Shown: positions 1 to 13,438, counted from the first letter of the stretch. The stretch is 64,000 nucleotides of DNA from Nymphaea colorata (GCF_008831285.2 NC_045139.1:4438704-4502703), one strand, 5' to 3'. Numbers and translations are program-made. Notes: generated by a model from the letters alone, not told the origin.

Positions 1-540
1 CGTTTTTTAATTTATTTTGATTGAGGACTTTCATTTTCAACAGTCCGACTTGATATATCTAACAGTTCAACTTTGGTTTATTGTGGGATTCATTAATTTT
101 AAAGTTACCGTTCATGCAATATATATATATATATAAAGCGATATTGACCATGGCAGCTATATGATGAGCTGCCATCTGATTATTTGATTGGTGCATACTA
201 AAGCAAATTTTTTTATTTTTGTTTTTTATATAGTTTAATTATTTTTATTTAGAGATATCATGCTAGTAAGAGTCGACTTCATTTTTCAATAAGAATAAAC
301 ACTACAAAAATAATAATACTTATTATGGTTGTTTTCACCAACAAATGACAATTTTGAAAAAAAAAAATCACAAAATAGATATCTACAAATTAATACTTAA
401 GAACACGACAATGATTGGATGGAAGAAAAACAAAAGCAATTGATTCAGTTCACACTTTTTTCTCTTTTTATTTTTTTTATTTCTGTTCTCAACCAATCAT
501 ATATGAGTGCCTCTCGTTGCTCGTTAGATTGCTAGGTTAT
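1..540. other. AT-rich intergenic DNA, no gene seen
   Basis: The stretch is AT-rich with short homopolymers and a small AT microsatellite near 120-135. No open reading frame or RNA gene could be supported. It leads into the promoter of the DUF599 gene. Confidence 0.6.
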
Positions 541-953
541 TATTCTCTCTCTCTCTCACTCTCTCTCATATAGACGGTGACAACGAAAACCAAAATGGGC
601 GTGCATGAGAAATGGAGAACAGATCCGTGCGGGACCCGCAACGCAGTTAGACTCCATCGCGTGACGTGAGACGAAGCGTCGAAACCTTTCTCTCCTCGAC
701 GCAAGAAACGGGAAGAAAGAGAGCGAGAGTTTGTTGGTTGCCATTAAAACTGTTGCAACATTCAAAGAAGAAGCCCTAAAACCAGGCGCCTTTTTAACGA
801 ACTCCTCACAAGCAAATGCAGAAAAGGAAAATGGGAGGAAGAACACGCAAAAAAGAAAAACATAGAACGTGGCAGAGCCGTACGCTTCCACGTAGGACCC
901 CTGTTCTTTCCCCATCTCTCGACGTAACCAAATGCCAAGTTCGGAGCTCTCCC

Positions 954-960
954 TATAAAT
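954..960 (+). promoter_or_regulatory. TATA box of the DUF599 gene
   Basis: TATAAAT lies about 225 bases before the first ATG of the DUF599 protein (1179). Transcription would be expected to start near 985-995. That makes the leader start in the purine-rich GAGA tracts that run from about 984 to 1160. The assignment rests on motif and position only. Confidence 0.5.
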
Positions 961-983
961 TAGCTGCACCTCATCAGCCATTC

Positions 984-1160
984 GAGAGAGAGAGAGAAGG
1001 AGAGAGTTGTGTGGCCTGGAGGCATTTCACAAGTTAGAGAGAGACAGGGAGAGAAAGTGGTGGGGAGTCATTCTACAAGTCAGAGAGGGAGAGGGCGGGA
1101 GTGTGTGACCTGTGGAGTCATTTCACAGGTTACAGAGAGATCGATCTGTAGAGAGAGAGA
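984..1160 (+). promoter_or_regulatory. GA-rich 5' leader of the DUF599 gene
   Basis: Several GAGAGA runs and short imperfect repeats (GGGAGAG, CATTTCACA-GTTA) occupy the presumed 5' UTR. GA tracts of this kind are known targets of plant BASIC PENTACYSTEINE factors; a role here is inferred. Similar GA runs occur in the leaders of the aldolase and helicase genes in this window. Confidence 0.4.
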
Positions 1161-1178
1161 GTGTGTGTCTGTGTGTCT

Positions 1179-1354
1179 ATGATGATGGAGAAAGATGAGT
1201 TGGATTGGATTCTTGTGCCGCTGGGGTTGGGTCTCATGGTGGCCTACCATGTTTGGCTTGCGTACCGCATCGTGGTTCACCCGAAGTGCACCGTCATTGG
1301 CATCAACGCCGTCAACAGGCAGCTCTGGGTGAAGACCATGATGGAAGTAAGCCC

Positions 1355-1403
<49 letters not shown>

Positions 1404-4253
1404 GTTCGTGTTTTGATGTGTAGAATTAGGGCGAAGAACTTCTGCTTTCATCGAGTTCTTTGTTTTGTTTATGTGAAGAAATGGTCGATGGTGTTGCTTG
1501 CAATTCCTGAATAAAGAAAAAGATGGTATTGATCCTTCGGTTCTTCCTGCTTTCTTTGTTTCCGTTGATATGTCATTAGTTTCCCAAAAAGGTTCTTGGT
1601 GTCCTTCCTTGAGTTTCCAATAGGAAGTCGAACATTGCTTAGTGGGGAAGTCAGCATTAGGACTAAAAAAAAACATTTATAAACAGTTCCCGGTCCCACT
1701 TTACTGGATCTTGTATTTTCGTAAGCAGTTTTTCAGATGTTGGTAGGTTGATCCTCAAAAAACAAACGCAAAATCAGCACAGATGATGCAAAGTATGAAT
1801 GAAACAATGTTTGTTGGTGGAGGCCCAATGGATTAAAGCCCCCTACAGGAACCCCGAACCTGTACTTTTATTCCCTTCTCAAGTTTGCTGTACAGGAAGG
1901 TCGTCTGACAAAATATTAACAAATATTTTTTGTTTATAATGGAAGATGAGGGATAGCTTTACGTGTACCTTAAAAGATGATGGCTGTTAGAATAGACAAA
2001 GGTTCGACAAAGATTGGTGCGAGATCAGACGAAAAAGGTTTACATCCTCCTGTAGCAACATGTTGGTTTTTCAGAGGTGATTTAAATTAGGATGATGCTA
2101 TGTTGTCAGGGCTGATTCTTTAGATGCTCTTTTTTCATTTCGATGTAAGTAAGCTTGGATTAGATGTGCAGAATCTGAACTGCATATGTAAAAGCTGTTG
2201 AGAAATCGAAAATGATCGATTAAAAACTTTAAAACTGCTGAGAAGCATGTTTGAATTAGGAGCATAAAGTACCCTATTTATACCTAAGCAAGAAAATAGC
2301 AAACAAAACAACAATTAAAAGAGGCAGAAATTTGGTTCAAATGATCTGCAACTAAACTGGAAGCGCCATCGATTCTGGGGGAGATACCAACTAACGTCTG
2401 CTGAAACGTTATCTAAAGTCCATGAAAACTCGGCTCATAATCTGTTAAATTCGTGAGGGATTTGAGCCCATACTATCCTAGCCCTGAATATCTACTAGGC
2501 TAGACCACTTGGGCAACCAAGTGAATGAAATGTTGTAAAACTCTAGCCCATACTGTCGTTTTTTTCCAGTTCTTTTGTTCTCCTTCTCTTTCTTCCTCCT
2601 TTTTTTCCTTTCATCTGCTGCTACCCGCCTCGGTGCCGCCTGATCTCTGCCGCCGGCCTTGTTCTGCACTGTATTACTCTGTGATTTTGTGAAACATGAA
2701 TGCCAACTGCAAAACTTTGCTAAGCGTTGAAACTGCTAGCCCTGTTCCTAAGAAAACTGACTGTTTGTAACTGTTTCCTATCTAATGTATATAGAAGAGG
2801 GAACTGTTGTCGCCTTTTAAGGAAACTTACAGACCTGTTTCTTCTCTGTGAGAAAAGTGACTGTTGTTCTAGAACTATCCATAACTTCTTACTAGAAGTG
2901 AAATAAGAAGTGGGGTCATGGTGGATGGTGATGGTGACAATGGCGGCAGCAGCTTTTGTGGTGGTGGTAGAGGCGGCAGTGATGGAGGTAGTGGCGTGGG
3001 GATGGAGGTGGTGGAGACAGGAAAGGCAAGTGCGTTTCCGAGTCCCCTGACCGTCAACCTTAGCTACCAATTATTACTTTAAAATATGAAAACGTGGCAA
3101 ATAAGTGTCTGCTGCCCTTCTGTGCACCACCATTTAGTTACCATCTGCTTTATCATCATAACAGTCATATCAAATTCCAACTTCCCGTAGAACAATCTCC
3201 ATTAACGTTTGTAACATGGAGAATTAGCATCATATGTTTCAACTGTTTTCTGTATGTTCCTTGGATATATTCACATGGATGTCACTTCCGAGGGATGAAA
3301 AGGGGCCCTTTGATTCAGACGCAGGGGAAGAAAGAAAAACACAGATCATCTGATAGTTCAGACACAAAGGAACTGCATTTTGCTTGTAAAACGGTCTGGA
3401 ATAACATAATTGAAGGAAGAAAGGACCATCAGATTCTAAAATTCTGTTTGTTGAGAACACTTGCTTGGACCCAAAAGATTCGTTCTTCAAATTCCCCAGT
3501 TTCAGCCTCTACCCAAGTGATCTTCTGCCTGAGGAATGATTTGTTACTGCTGTAAGAATACCAGTCTGCTTTAGAATACATTTATTTAGCAACTCCCATG
3601 TAAATTGAATTTGGTGAAACGAGTGTTTGCTTATGGTGTTGTATGAACTATGAAAGTATTACTCACGAAAAATGGATACCACAATCTGGTAATTTTCATT
3701 TCAGGATCCTGGTAAAAATGGCATACTTGCAGTTCAAACTCTGAGGAACAACATAATGGCATCAACACTCATAGCATCCACTGCAATCATGCTCAGCTCG
3801 TTGATCGCCGTCCTGATGACGAGTAACGTCACCGGCCTGCCGTCCAAACCTGGTGCAGAAACTGTTCTTTTCCAAGGCAGCACCAGCAGATTGGCACTGT
3901 CAATCAAGTTCTTCTCCATCCTCCTCTGTTTCTTAACTGCCTTCCTACTGAACGTGCAGTCGATCCGGTACTACAGCCACGCCGGAATCCTCATCAACGT
4001 GCCGCTGAAGAAGCATTCACCAGTTCTCAGTCCAGACTACGTGGGGAGGGCCGTTAACCGGGGAAGCTACTTCTGGTCTTTGGGACTAAGGGCATTCTAT
4101 TTCTCGTTCCCTCTGTTTCTTTGGGTGTTTGGTCCAATACCCATGTTCTTGTGCTGCATTGTTCTGGTGTTCCTGCTCTATTTTCTTGATATTCCTCTTG
4201 GTAGCTGCTTGGATGATGGCTCCGAGAAGAATGACATAGCAGAGATGGTTTAG
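1179..4253 (+). CDS. DUF599 family membrane protein, two exons
   Basis: Exons are 1179-1346 and 3705-4253, joined by a 2.36-kb GT-AG intron, giving 238 residues. Exon 1 starts with three consecutive ATGs; the first was taken. The protein opens with a hydrophobic segment (about residues 10-32, with VPLGLG), followed by a stretch typical of the family (VNRQLW near 47-52; LAVQTLRNNIMAS near 64-76). Further membrane segments lie near 76-94, 119-141 and 179-218, and the C-terminal tail is short and acidic. Plant DUF599 proteins are about 220-250 residues long with four or so membrane helices, so this looks complete. Their biochemical role is not established, and none is proposed. A TATA box and GA-rich leader lie just upstream. 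The next gene, bL17m, is transcribed in the same direction about 2.3 kb downstream. Confidence 0.9.
1347..3704 (+). other. Intron 1 of the DUF599 gene
   Basis: This 2.36-kb intron has a GTAAGC donor and a TTTCAG acceptor. It begins almost at once with a 21-unit CT microsatellite (1359-1400). It also has a GGT/GGC-rich trinucleotide patch near 2900-3020. Open frames inside it, such as one at 3094-3555, have no recognisable protein features. Confidence 0.85.
1359..1400. repeat. (CT)21 microsatellite
   Basis: This is an uninterrupted run of 21 CT units starting 12 bases after the intron donor of the DUF599 gene. It is probably length-variable. Confidence 0.95.
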
Positions 4254-5619
4254 AGAGGGGGAGAGAGAGAGAGAGAGGATTCAATCCAAGTTGAATCATG
4301 TAGAGAATTGCTAGTTCGTAGAGCTTATCAGACTGACTCTATTGATTGAGGAACATGATTCATTCACTGGAAACTTTGGTTTCTGGTGGGAAAGTAAAGT
4401 GTCCATGATCTTTTCTCTTCTTTCAAGTCTTCTCTTTCACTTTCAGGGATGTCAATGGTCGGATTTGAGTACGGATTTAATCTTTTTAGTATCCATGTTT
4501 ATATTTTTTTGAGCCGAAGTCGGATTCCAATGTGAAAAAAGAAAAATATATACCATATCTTAATCCAAATCCGAATTCACATTTGAATCTAAATCCGGCT
4601 TTTAAACTGAATCCAAACCAAAATACAGTATGTTGAGGTACAACTTTCAAAATGTATGAACATTGTATAATATATTTGCTTAAACCTATGTCCGATCTGA
4701 ATCTAAACCCGAATTCAATCAAATATTTACTTGGATGTCATTTCTGAAACCTAAATCCCATCTGATTTTTTAAGCAGATACCAAATTTTTTTCATGCCCA
4801 TTTTTTTTTAGAGCAGTTTGATCATATAGCGGATCTAAATAGGATTCACTGACGCCACTATTTAATTCTTCCCCAAGAGATTCTAAAATGTTTTCATCGC
4901 ATGAAATTTTCTGCTAAAACTCACGATCTTTAAGAGTCTCTTTGTGGGGATACTAGGCCAAACTCAAGGATCCATCAACTCACATGAATCTAACACTATT
5001 CAAAGGCACTCAGACCTTTAATTAAGACCGTCTATCTAATGCAGATGGATGGTTAAAAGAAAAATATAAAGAAAAATGTAAGAACTAATATTACATGACG
5101 ACCATCACCCTTCTTTTTTTTTTGTATTTTATCTATTCATTATGATGGATTGTATAGCCCTTATTAGATGGTTGCGTATAGGGCTATGCATCGGGTCCGA
5201 TTAACCGACAAGTACCTGGCAATAGCGAAACCAGAAAATTTTATCAAAGGGATACTTACCTTAGTGGGTTTGGTGCCTATGGAGCGTTAAAGTGAGTTTG
5301 CCGTAGGCACCACATCTGGCTGGAGACAGATCCAACCCCTTCCTGATAAAAATTTTCTAAGTGCATGTGTTGGTTGGAATGGGCAATGGCCCACACATAG
5401 CTCTGCTCCGATTCGAGCTCCAAAAAATCAGCTCGAGTGGGCCCAATAACATACCGAGTCAACAGGATTCAGCCTGTTACATTATTTATTATTATTTTAC
5501 TTTTAATAATGATATATATTTTATTATTAAAAATATATTCTATATTAAAAAAAGTTTTGGGTTTCAGGTCTCCAGCCAAGGCACCCGATGCCAAACCTAA
5601 CTGTGTGACTCCATTCAAT

Positions 5620-5620
<1 letters not shown>

Positions 5621-5674
<54 letters not shown>
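5621..5674. repeat. Compound (CT)13(AT)14 microsatellite
   Basis: CT units run from 5621 to 5646 and AT units from 5647 to 5674 without interruption. Confidence 0.95.
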
Positions 5675-5679
<5 letters not shown>

Positions 5680-6148
5680 CTCGAACCAACCAGAATAGCC
5701 ATCTCAGCTCCTACTATAACTCATAATATGTGGACTTTTTAAACCTTATTCAATTGAGTGTAATGTTTCACATATTAACCATACGAAAACCTAAAAGAAT
5801 TGACTCAAATCGGAGAAAACCCCTTAGGTGGAATGTACATCACAACAACATTTGATGAATATTTTAACTCTTCTTTTTAACCCCAGACCACCTGAGTCAA
5901 AGATAAAAACACGACCATTTAAAGTCTTGTTAGAAATATTTTAAGACCTTGCTATTTTTTATAAAAGCATGCTTTATTTAAAGTTGCTTTTGTCAAGAAT
6001 ATTGATTTTTTAATTTACTGTCCAAATTTAGATGGTTTACGGGCTGCTGTTATTTTTTTTTTTTGGGTGATCACGAAAAGTATATTTAAACTTGAAAATG
6101 ATTTACGTAATATATATGTTTCCTATCTAGTTTTAGCTCTTATTTTAT

Positions 6149-6167
6149 TATGATGATGATGATGATG

Positions 6168-6224
<57 letters not shown>
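6149..6224. repeat. Compound (ATG)n(ATT)n microsatellite
   Basis: About six ATG/TGA units are followed by about eighteen ATT/TTA units. The run lies roughly 250 bases before the GC-rich leader of the bL17m gene. Confidence 0.9.
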
Positions 6225-6479
6225 AGTCAGACCTCAAGGATCTCAAATCATTTGATCTGAACGTAAAGATCTGAAATAAACAAACGTAGGCTCTTTGGAT
6301 CTGAGTCAAGTGGATCGGATAACAAACCACATATACATCTAAATGGACAGAATCTGATCCACCCGATGGTCCATGCGTAGAAACCCGCGATTACGCGAAA
6401 ATTTGATCCGATCTTGGTGCGGTTTGGATTTGATTTTAAATCCACGGAAAACTCATGGATCCACTCCCATTTAGGGTCT

Positions 6480-7065
6480 CACAAGAACCCGAACCGTTCC
6501 CTCCCTCGCGGCTCGCAGTCCCCTCTGCCCTGAAGCCCTCCGTGCCCTACCTCCTCCGGCATCGACCGACCGGCGCCGGCGCCGGTAAGATCTCTCTCGG
6601 GCGGTTTATCATCCTTCATCGGGAGACACTATTTTGTGTGTGAGTATTTTGGGTTTTGAAATTGTCCTGGATGTTGTCCTTTCTTGTAGCCGGTCTTTTG
6701 TTTTAGTTCGTTGCTGAGAGAACAAAAAATGAAAAATGAATTAGATCTTTATATGAAACAGTGTATTCATTTGCTTCGAGGAGAATTGCATTTCCTGTTG
6801 GAATCCTCATTCTTGCTGGGTTTCTTTGGTGGATTTATTGTTGACGTAGTAGCAAACATTTGAGTGGTGATGGAGAAAAGTTAGTGGAGAGTGCGAAATT
6901 GACGTGTTAACGCATTTCTGATGTTTGAGCAATGGCAGATGAGATAGTCCTGAAGCAGCTGACGAGCTCAGATAGGCAAAACCTGGAACCAGAAGAAAAG
7001 AGAAAAGGAGAGCAGTGTGTCTTCTCCGAGTGGTGACACTCTCATACTCTTATTTGCTTCTTTAG
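6480..7065 (+). other. 5' UTR exon and leader intron of the bL17m gene
   Basis: A GC-rich segment (about 6480-6584) with CCG and CTCC words ends at a good donor, CCG|GTAAGA. The matching acceptor TTCTTTAG ends at 7065, twelve bases before the start codon at 7078. The simplest reading is a non-coding first exon followed by a 481-bp leader intron (6585-7065). The transcript start is not visible. An ATG at 6455, if transcribed, would open a short upstream frame overlapping the true start out of frame. Confidence 0.6.
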
Positions 7066-7077
7066 GCTTCTACCACC

Positions 7078-10000
7078 ATGACCAAGTTTCGCAAGCTCGG
7101 CCGTCATGCCGCCCATCGGATGTCCATGCTTAGGTATCGAATTGAATACCTTCTTCTTTTTGCCAATCTTTGCGTTCTTAGATTACTTTTGCCCTTGTCA
7201 GAGTAAATGGTGCAATTATTTGTGTTGAGTACTCATAGATTCTTGGTTGTCTGATTACAGGACGATGGTTTCGCAGTTAGTGAAGCACGAGCGCATCGAA
7301 ACGACAGTTGCGAAGGTGGATGTTTCCCTATTTTTCTTGTCACATACATCTTTAGTGATTGATGGGCTGGTCGGGTGGACTGGTCGGATGTGTTTGTTAC
7401 GATCATTTAGTTGTTCTGCTGATTTTTTTTTATTTAGCCAGTGAGAATGACAATTTTCTTTGAGGGTTTTGATCTTCTCTTTTTTGTGGTTGTTAGGCTA
7501 AGGAAGTTCGGCGCCTCGCAGATAACATGGTTCAACTTGGGAAGGAGGTCAGTTTAGTTTTGATTGTACCTTTCCTTTTCAATGAAACTGCCAGGTTTTT
7601 GTCCAATTGTCTATGTTTCAGTTTTATGGGTTCCTTTATAGGTAAATTGACGTTTTCCTTGCTCATATTTTATGTCACAAATTGTGTGAAAGCAGCTATG
7701 TTGAGGAAGAGTAGGAATTTAGTTATTAATGTTGTCTTTATTTTCATGACCTTGCGGTATTTTCCATGGTAAAATATCTGAATGAATCCATGAATGTCAT
7801 TATTCCTAACGTTCATTTTTAGTTATAATTATTTAAGCATTTTTGCAAACTGTAAAGCTTATTGCTCGACACTGAAGTTGTACTCTGTTTTTTGTGCTCT
7901 CTTCCTTTCCTTTTTCAAATTCTCTTATTTGTGCCAAAAACAAATGTCTTTCAAGTTCATAACATCTTCAAAAACTGGAATCATCTCAACCACATGCAAA
8001 TATATATTTCAATGGACATAAATGGCTGGAGATGGATTCGTTAATCTTAATTCCTGAAAGTGGTTTTCAGGTGATGAGATTAAAAGAAGTGTAAGAATTC
8101 TTTGAGCAGATTAGAAATGAACTCACAAACTCATAATTGAAAAAAAAGAAACCCATTGATGACAGAGCACAATCATGTCTGAAGGCTCTGAGGTTTTCAG
8201 GCCAAATGGATTGTCTACAACTTGCAGAATCTTTTTGTTTGTGTTAGTGTCATGTTATACAGGCATGGGAGGCGTTGTGATCAACAGAAAACAGTAATTC
8301 ACAATGTTACCTTGTAGTCACATTGTTACCTTGTAGGTATACTGAGATTGATTACTCTCAGAAGATTAGCTTCCAAAAATTTGTACCATTTACCTAAAAA
8401 TTTCCACTTATATTGGTGTTCAACTTTTCTGTGGTAATTCTGGTTGTCCAATTCACTCTGCTTTTTATCCTTTTCTACCTCTGGGTTGAAGGGAAGAAGA
8501 TGGTGCTGAGAAATTGTTCTATTGTATCATGTTATTGAAATCAACTCCAAGCTCTCAGAACCTAGAAATGTGCATGTACGATGTTGTGCGTTATTTATTT
8601 GAAAAATAAATCCAAAATTTGCTCCGACTAGAACATATCTGGGAGCTGGAAGCCTTTTCATATTTAAGACTGTTTCTTGGGCTGTGTATGTACATTTATA
8701 TGTTTCTTATAGCAAAATTTAAGCCTAATTGTCCACATGCCCAGGATTTTGATTACTAATTTAAATCTGTTTAATCATCTCATCACAATATTCAGGGTAC
8801 TCTTTCCGCTGCAAGGCAAGCTGCTGCTTTTGTTCGAGGTGATGATGTTATTCATAAACTCTTTACTGAACTTGCTTATCGTTACAGGTCTGTATTTCTC
8901 AGCATCTCACTGTTGATGTTTGGTTTGTAATTTGTTCTTGATTTTGATCATTTATATTGGGAGGCATTTTTTTTTATTTTAACAGGGACAGATGTGGCGG
9001 ATATACAAGAGTGCTTCGAACACGAATACGAGTTGGGGATGCTGCACCCATGGCATATATTGAGTAAGATCTTCCCAAGGACATAGTTATGGACACTGAC
9101 ACAGAAACATGTGTACATGCATTACATTATAAATAGGCAAACAAATGAATAACCAAATAAGCTGAAAAACATGGAGGGTATGATGACAATACAATTGGTG
9201 AAGGTGGTTTTGCATGCTGAACCTGTGTGTGATTTCTAGATTCCTAAATACTTTATCTGAAGATTGTAGATTATCATGATGATATAGTTGAGGTAGAGGG
9301 TGTTTGTTTTCAGAGTTTCCACTTTCCAGATCCTTTATGGAAAGGTTTAAGTTCATTTTAATAGGTTGTCTATTAAACAAGTATGGAAGGTTGAAAGTTG
9401 GGCTGCAGGAAACTGTCTTCTTACTGGTCTTGTTGAAGCATACTAAGATTTCTTTTGTGGTTCTGTTTCTACCTCGTCAGGTACATATATTTATCCTACT
9501 AGCATAGTTTCATGTTGGAGCCAAATTTTTATGCCACTTAGGCCTGGAAGGAAGCATGCATGTGGCAACTTTGTCGGGCCTCCTTCTTCCTTATTGAATG
9601 ACCTCAATTATCAAATATGAATAGTTAGTCATGATTAGCACTGTGCATACATGAGTATAACTGCTGATGTTGGAACTGGACCTGCACATCGTGCTTTGCC
9701 CGATGGGTTGTGCTGAATACTTTTGTGCTTGTCAAGGAAAAGAAATAGGAGTATATGTTTAATGTATTTGATGTGCCAAACTTTTAGGAATTTTCATTTC
9801 TAAGGTCCTGCTTAATTATTAATTTTATGGTGGCTATTCTATTGGAGCATGAAAAATTAAGTACCAATGACTGTCTTGCCTTAAGATTTCCTTTCCTTAG
9901 CTGGAAAGAGGATAGGCTTTTCTCATTAGTCATTAGCTTCTCGACTGCGTCTGATCCTTTGGTTTGAGTACCTTGTATTAGCTTTTTCCAGCCTTACGCG

Positions 10001-10234
10001 ATGCTTGATCTATTGAAATCATGTGCTCGTTTAAAAAGTGCTTGTGAATTATATTTGCATGGGTTGTCATTCTTTAGTATCTGCAGGTTTATTGACAGAG
10101 AAAATGAGCTAAGGCAATCAAAACCAGCTACTCCCCAAATCCCTCAGAGGCCTGCAATGGATCCCTGGACAAGAGCCCGTGCCTGCCAGCAGTGGGCAGC
10201 ACCTACAGAGGAAAAGTCTGGTTCGTCAGATTGA
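7078..10234 (+). CDS. Ribosomal protein bL17, mitochondrial L17 family
   Basis: Six coding exons (7078-7133, 7261-7315, 7497-7547, 8796-8887, 8986-9063, 10087-10234) join in frame into 159 residues. All introns have GT-AG ends. The protein opens with TKFRKLGR and HRMSMLR, then [20 protein letters not shown] and [13 protein letters not shown]. This is the L17 core that packs near the peptide exit tunnel of the large subunit. The middle has [23 protein letters not shown]. The tail is plant-like and charged ([14 protein letters not shown], then a Pro/Trp-rich end). Bacterial L17 is about 120-130 residues, so the C-terminal extension fits the plant organellar family, generally predicted to be mitochondrial. 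No separate targeting peptide is visible, so location rests on family knowledge. Intron 3 (1.25 kb) and intron 5 (1.02 kb) are the longest. Confidence 0.93.
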
Positions 10235-13200
10235 AAAGCCGACTCTTTTTCGTGCAACCTCCAGACTTTCTTGTGCGAAGCCTACTTCATTTTTCGTGTG
10301 TCGAGCCTGCATTTCTTGCACTGCAGTTCTAATCTGCAATAATGCTTGTGCCAGCCCATTGCAGCATGCTGCCAACTATTTCTATTTTGCAGGCCAATTT
10401 TCTGTTTTCTGTATCTTCAGCAACTCAATTCTGTTGCCCCTGTTCTAGTTTCGTTTAATGCCTGTGTAATCCCCAATAGACTGCCAATAATACATGTTAT
10501 AAGACTTTGTGCCTTTTATGAGTTCTAAATTCTTCTAAAGTATCAATTTTTTGGGTATTCCAGGTTCCCTTTTCTTCTCCCTTGATAGTGAGGAATTGCG
10601 TGAATGAGTTTTTTTTGTGAATCTTGACTAAGGGTGGTGGCATGTAAGGTGAAAAAGAAGGCTGTGATGTTTCTGCTTCACTCATTAGCACAGATCTGAC
10701 AGCATTCTATACGTCTGATTCAGGGAAGTTTTAAAAATCTGACAGCATTCTATACGTCTGATTCAGGGAAGTATTAAAAATCTGATAGCATTTTAGCCAT
10801 TTGATTCAGCCGGTGCATCCCCATCGCTCCAAATTTGTAAGGGAATGATCCAGAGTCATCTGGTCATTTAATGAGAACTGTTCATCTAGAGCTTTTGATT
10901 GCAACTAAAAAACAAAGACAAATTGTGTGAATTAATACTAAATGGTGAAAATACTGACTTTTTTTCTTCTTGTTTTTCTTTTAACCATCTTTGATACTAG
11001 AAGAGAGCTTTCGTTAAATGATTGGGTGACTCTCAAAAGACATTTCAATTTTTACATATATATATATATGCTCTTGAGTGTTAGATCTATAAGAAACAGA
11101 AATATGTGAATTAATAATGCATAACTAAAATGCACTCTTTAGTTTCTTCCAACTGCCAATCTAAATTAAATCAACGACTTAAATCATTTTTTACGGATCT
11201 AAGTCTAACACCTAAAGATTCGCTGCGCATTTGGCTGCTTCTTGTTCATGCATAGACATGCACATATCCACGTGCACGCACAAACACATGTTGTGACATG
11301 GGTTTTGCAAGAATCTCTCCCTTTTTTTTTAGAACCATTTACTCCTTGCTGTACCTGTTGGATGGGAGATGAGCCCAAACAACCACCCTGGTTGATGCAA
11401 CCATCGGCAGCACAATCAGGAGCTAACCTTTCCGTCAACGGGCGGCGTGAAGACGGTCTATCTAACGTTCTTACTTGCAACTTCCATGCGATCAGAAACA
11501 ACTAAAAGCAAGCCAGGGAGGAAAAAAAGTGAGAGAAAATACAAAACTGGAGAAACCTATGTCACCATAGTGCAGGGTGAGGGTGTTGGTGCGGGTGCCG
11601 GAACGGTACATCTCGTGGCGGTGAGGTGAAGGTATTTTATTTATTATTTTTATTTTTAATTTATTATATATATAATAAAATAAACATATTATTACAATTT
11701 AGTTATTAATGTTTACAATCTTTAAATAATTGTATTGCATAGAAAAATATCAAAACAATATATATTATATAAATAATTTAGTAATATGATATTTTAACTA
11801 GGTTCGGGTATGAGTCGAAACCGCACCCATGTTCGGTGTGCACTCGACTCGATGCGGACTGAGATGCGGCAGTAAAATAGAAGAGTCTGGTGACTTGGGC
11901 TATGACCAGTTTGGCAAGTTTTTTCTCCCCTAATTACAAAGAAGGCCCTCATGATTTCAGATTTTGTAAATACCTGCCATGCATTTGCCGGAGGGTTGCC
12001 GATTAACTCATCATTTTTTTTAAAAAACTCATGTGTGTTAGGTGAGCTCGCCCCTCTCTCCGAGTCTCCCACCAACCCACCAGTGAAGTCAGGTCGATGG
12101 TTCACGAAAAGTGGTAACACCCTTAGGTCAAGCCAATTAAGCGGGTGCTAGCAGAGACAGGTTGTTTCTTTGTAGCTGCACACGTGGCTTGCAATGAGTC
12201 ATGGCCTTGAAATCAGCATGACGCCCCTTGACCTAGAAAGCCAGGATCCGGATCGGTAGGTAACAATGGCCGCCTTTGTGTCTTCCGATCCGCACGAGCA
12301 GGGAAGGAGACGCTGATTATTTCGTTACCCATAAATCAAGCTCGCGATCTCCCAAGTAATAAAATCTTGCTTGGTTAATGAATTTTATGCATGTCCAAAA
12401 GCAAATGAGAAATATAATGTATAAATATAAATGTTCATGTAAAGTAGATGAATAGTTGAAAAAAAAATAAAGAGAAAAAAGTGTAAATTAATATTAGATA
12501 ACAAAATGTTCATCACTTTTTTCTTTTTATTTTTTTCTTAATCATCCGTTATGTTGAATTAGATGGTACAAATTAGATAGTCATTCAATTTTTCAATATG
12601 TATATTAGAACATAGGTAACTATCATACTTTATAAGTCATTGATTTTAACAAAATCATATAGTAAAAATTAAGTACAATAAAAATTTTATTATATTTTGA
12701 AAATAGTGAAATATCATTCAATAGAGGCAATGGTTCTTGATTTAGAAAACTCATTTGTTTCAATTTCAATCTCTTGAAAGATATAACTATGTTTTCATTT
12801 TTTTCAAGTGGATATGTAAAATTTTAACTCCGTTAACATTAATGGCTCTAACAATTTCCATCAGGCACATGAATGTTTGGCGCATGTATATATATTAAAA
12901 ATTTGCATGCTTTTACAGTATTATTGTTTTAAGTGAAAATATTTTTTATAGATGTTATGTTATTTGGATTGGCCCTTAACTAGGTGATTGATAAATTGGT
13001 GTCTCCCTTGTTTCTATCTATTTATCGTGTTTGAGTTGTCGAAATGAATAGATTATCCAAATTAGTTATTCAAGTTAAAACTTTATCTTTACAACTTTGT
13101 TCTCCAAGGATAAATGCAAATACTTTTCAAACTACAGGATCTTGTTTTGTTGAATGGATTTATGGTAAGTTGCCAATCACGGCCCAAAACTAGGTGGATT

Positions 13201-13390
13201 TTCCAATTACCAATAAGTACGACTGCAAAAGGAAAAAACTTAAGTTTGTTCGAGTTAGGAAAATAAACACACATATAAATTTAATTTATTTACTGCCTCC
13301 TAGGGAATGCCGTTTAGCGGCTAAATTATAAAAACAGAAACAAAAAAAAAAACTGGAACTTGCTTTTGTAATTTAGGTAAAACCGAAGCG
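10235..13390. other. Intergenic region between bL17m and aldolase genes
   Basis: No gene is supported. A 43-bp tandem repeat lies at 10694-10816. A GC-skewed patch with GGTGCGGGTGCCGG near 11587-11605 and its near-inverse ACCGCACCC near 11820 may be the ends of a small inverted-repeat element, but the termini are not clean. The stretch 12350-13370 is strongly AT-rich and featureless. Confidence 0.5.
10694..10816. repeat. 43-bp tandem repeat, nearly three copies
   Basis: Units start at 10694, 10737 and 10780, each opening with ATCTGACAGCATT or ATCTGATAGCATT. The first two differ by one base; the third is partial and diverged. The repeat lies about 460 bases after the bL17m stop, possibly in or near its 3' UTR. 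Confidence 0.85.
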
Positions 13391-13430
13391 CCTTTTTGAA
13401 TTTTTGAAAGTTCTGAAGGAACGCCTACTA

Positions 13431-13438
13431 CACGTGGC
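13431..13438 (+). promoter_or_regulatory. G-box in the aldolase promoter
   Basis: CACGTGGC sits about 120 bases before the TATA box. It is the core G-box bound by bZIP and bHLH factors such as HY5 and PIFs. The placement fits light regulation of a Calvin-cycle gene; binding is inferred. Confidence 0.55.

Larger units (their letters stand above)
4254..6440. other. Intergenic repeats between DUF599 and bL17m genes
   Basis: No gene is seen. From about 4446 to 4800 there is a repeat-like patch with many copies of words such as AATCCAAATC and AATCTAAA(T/C)CC, on both strands, opening with a GGGATGTCAATGG word often seen at the ends of plant transposon remnants. From about 6240 to 6440 there is another patch rich in GGATC and GATCTGA words. 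Microsatellites at 5621-5674 and 6149-6224 are listed separately. Confidence 0.5.

Noticed and set aside
3094..3555. 153-codon open frame inside the DUF599 intron
   Set aside because: No domain, no splice signals linking it to the gene, and the two flanking exons already make a full-length protein.
11580..11840. Possible small inverted-repeat element with GGTGCGGGTGCCGG ends
   Set aside because: The inverted match is short and imperfect and no target duplication was found, so it was only mentioned within the intergenic entry.
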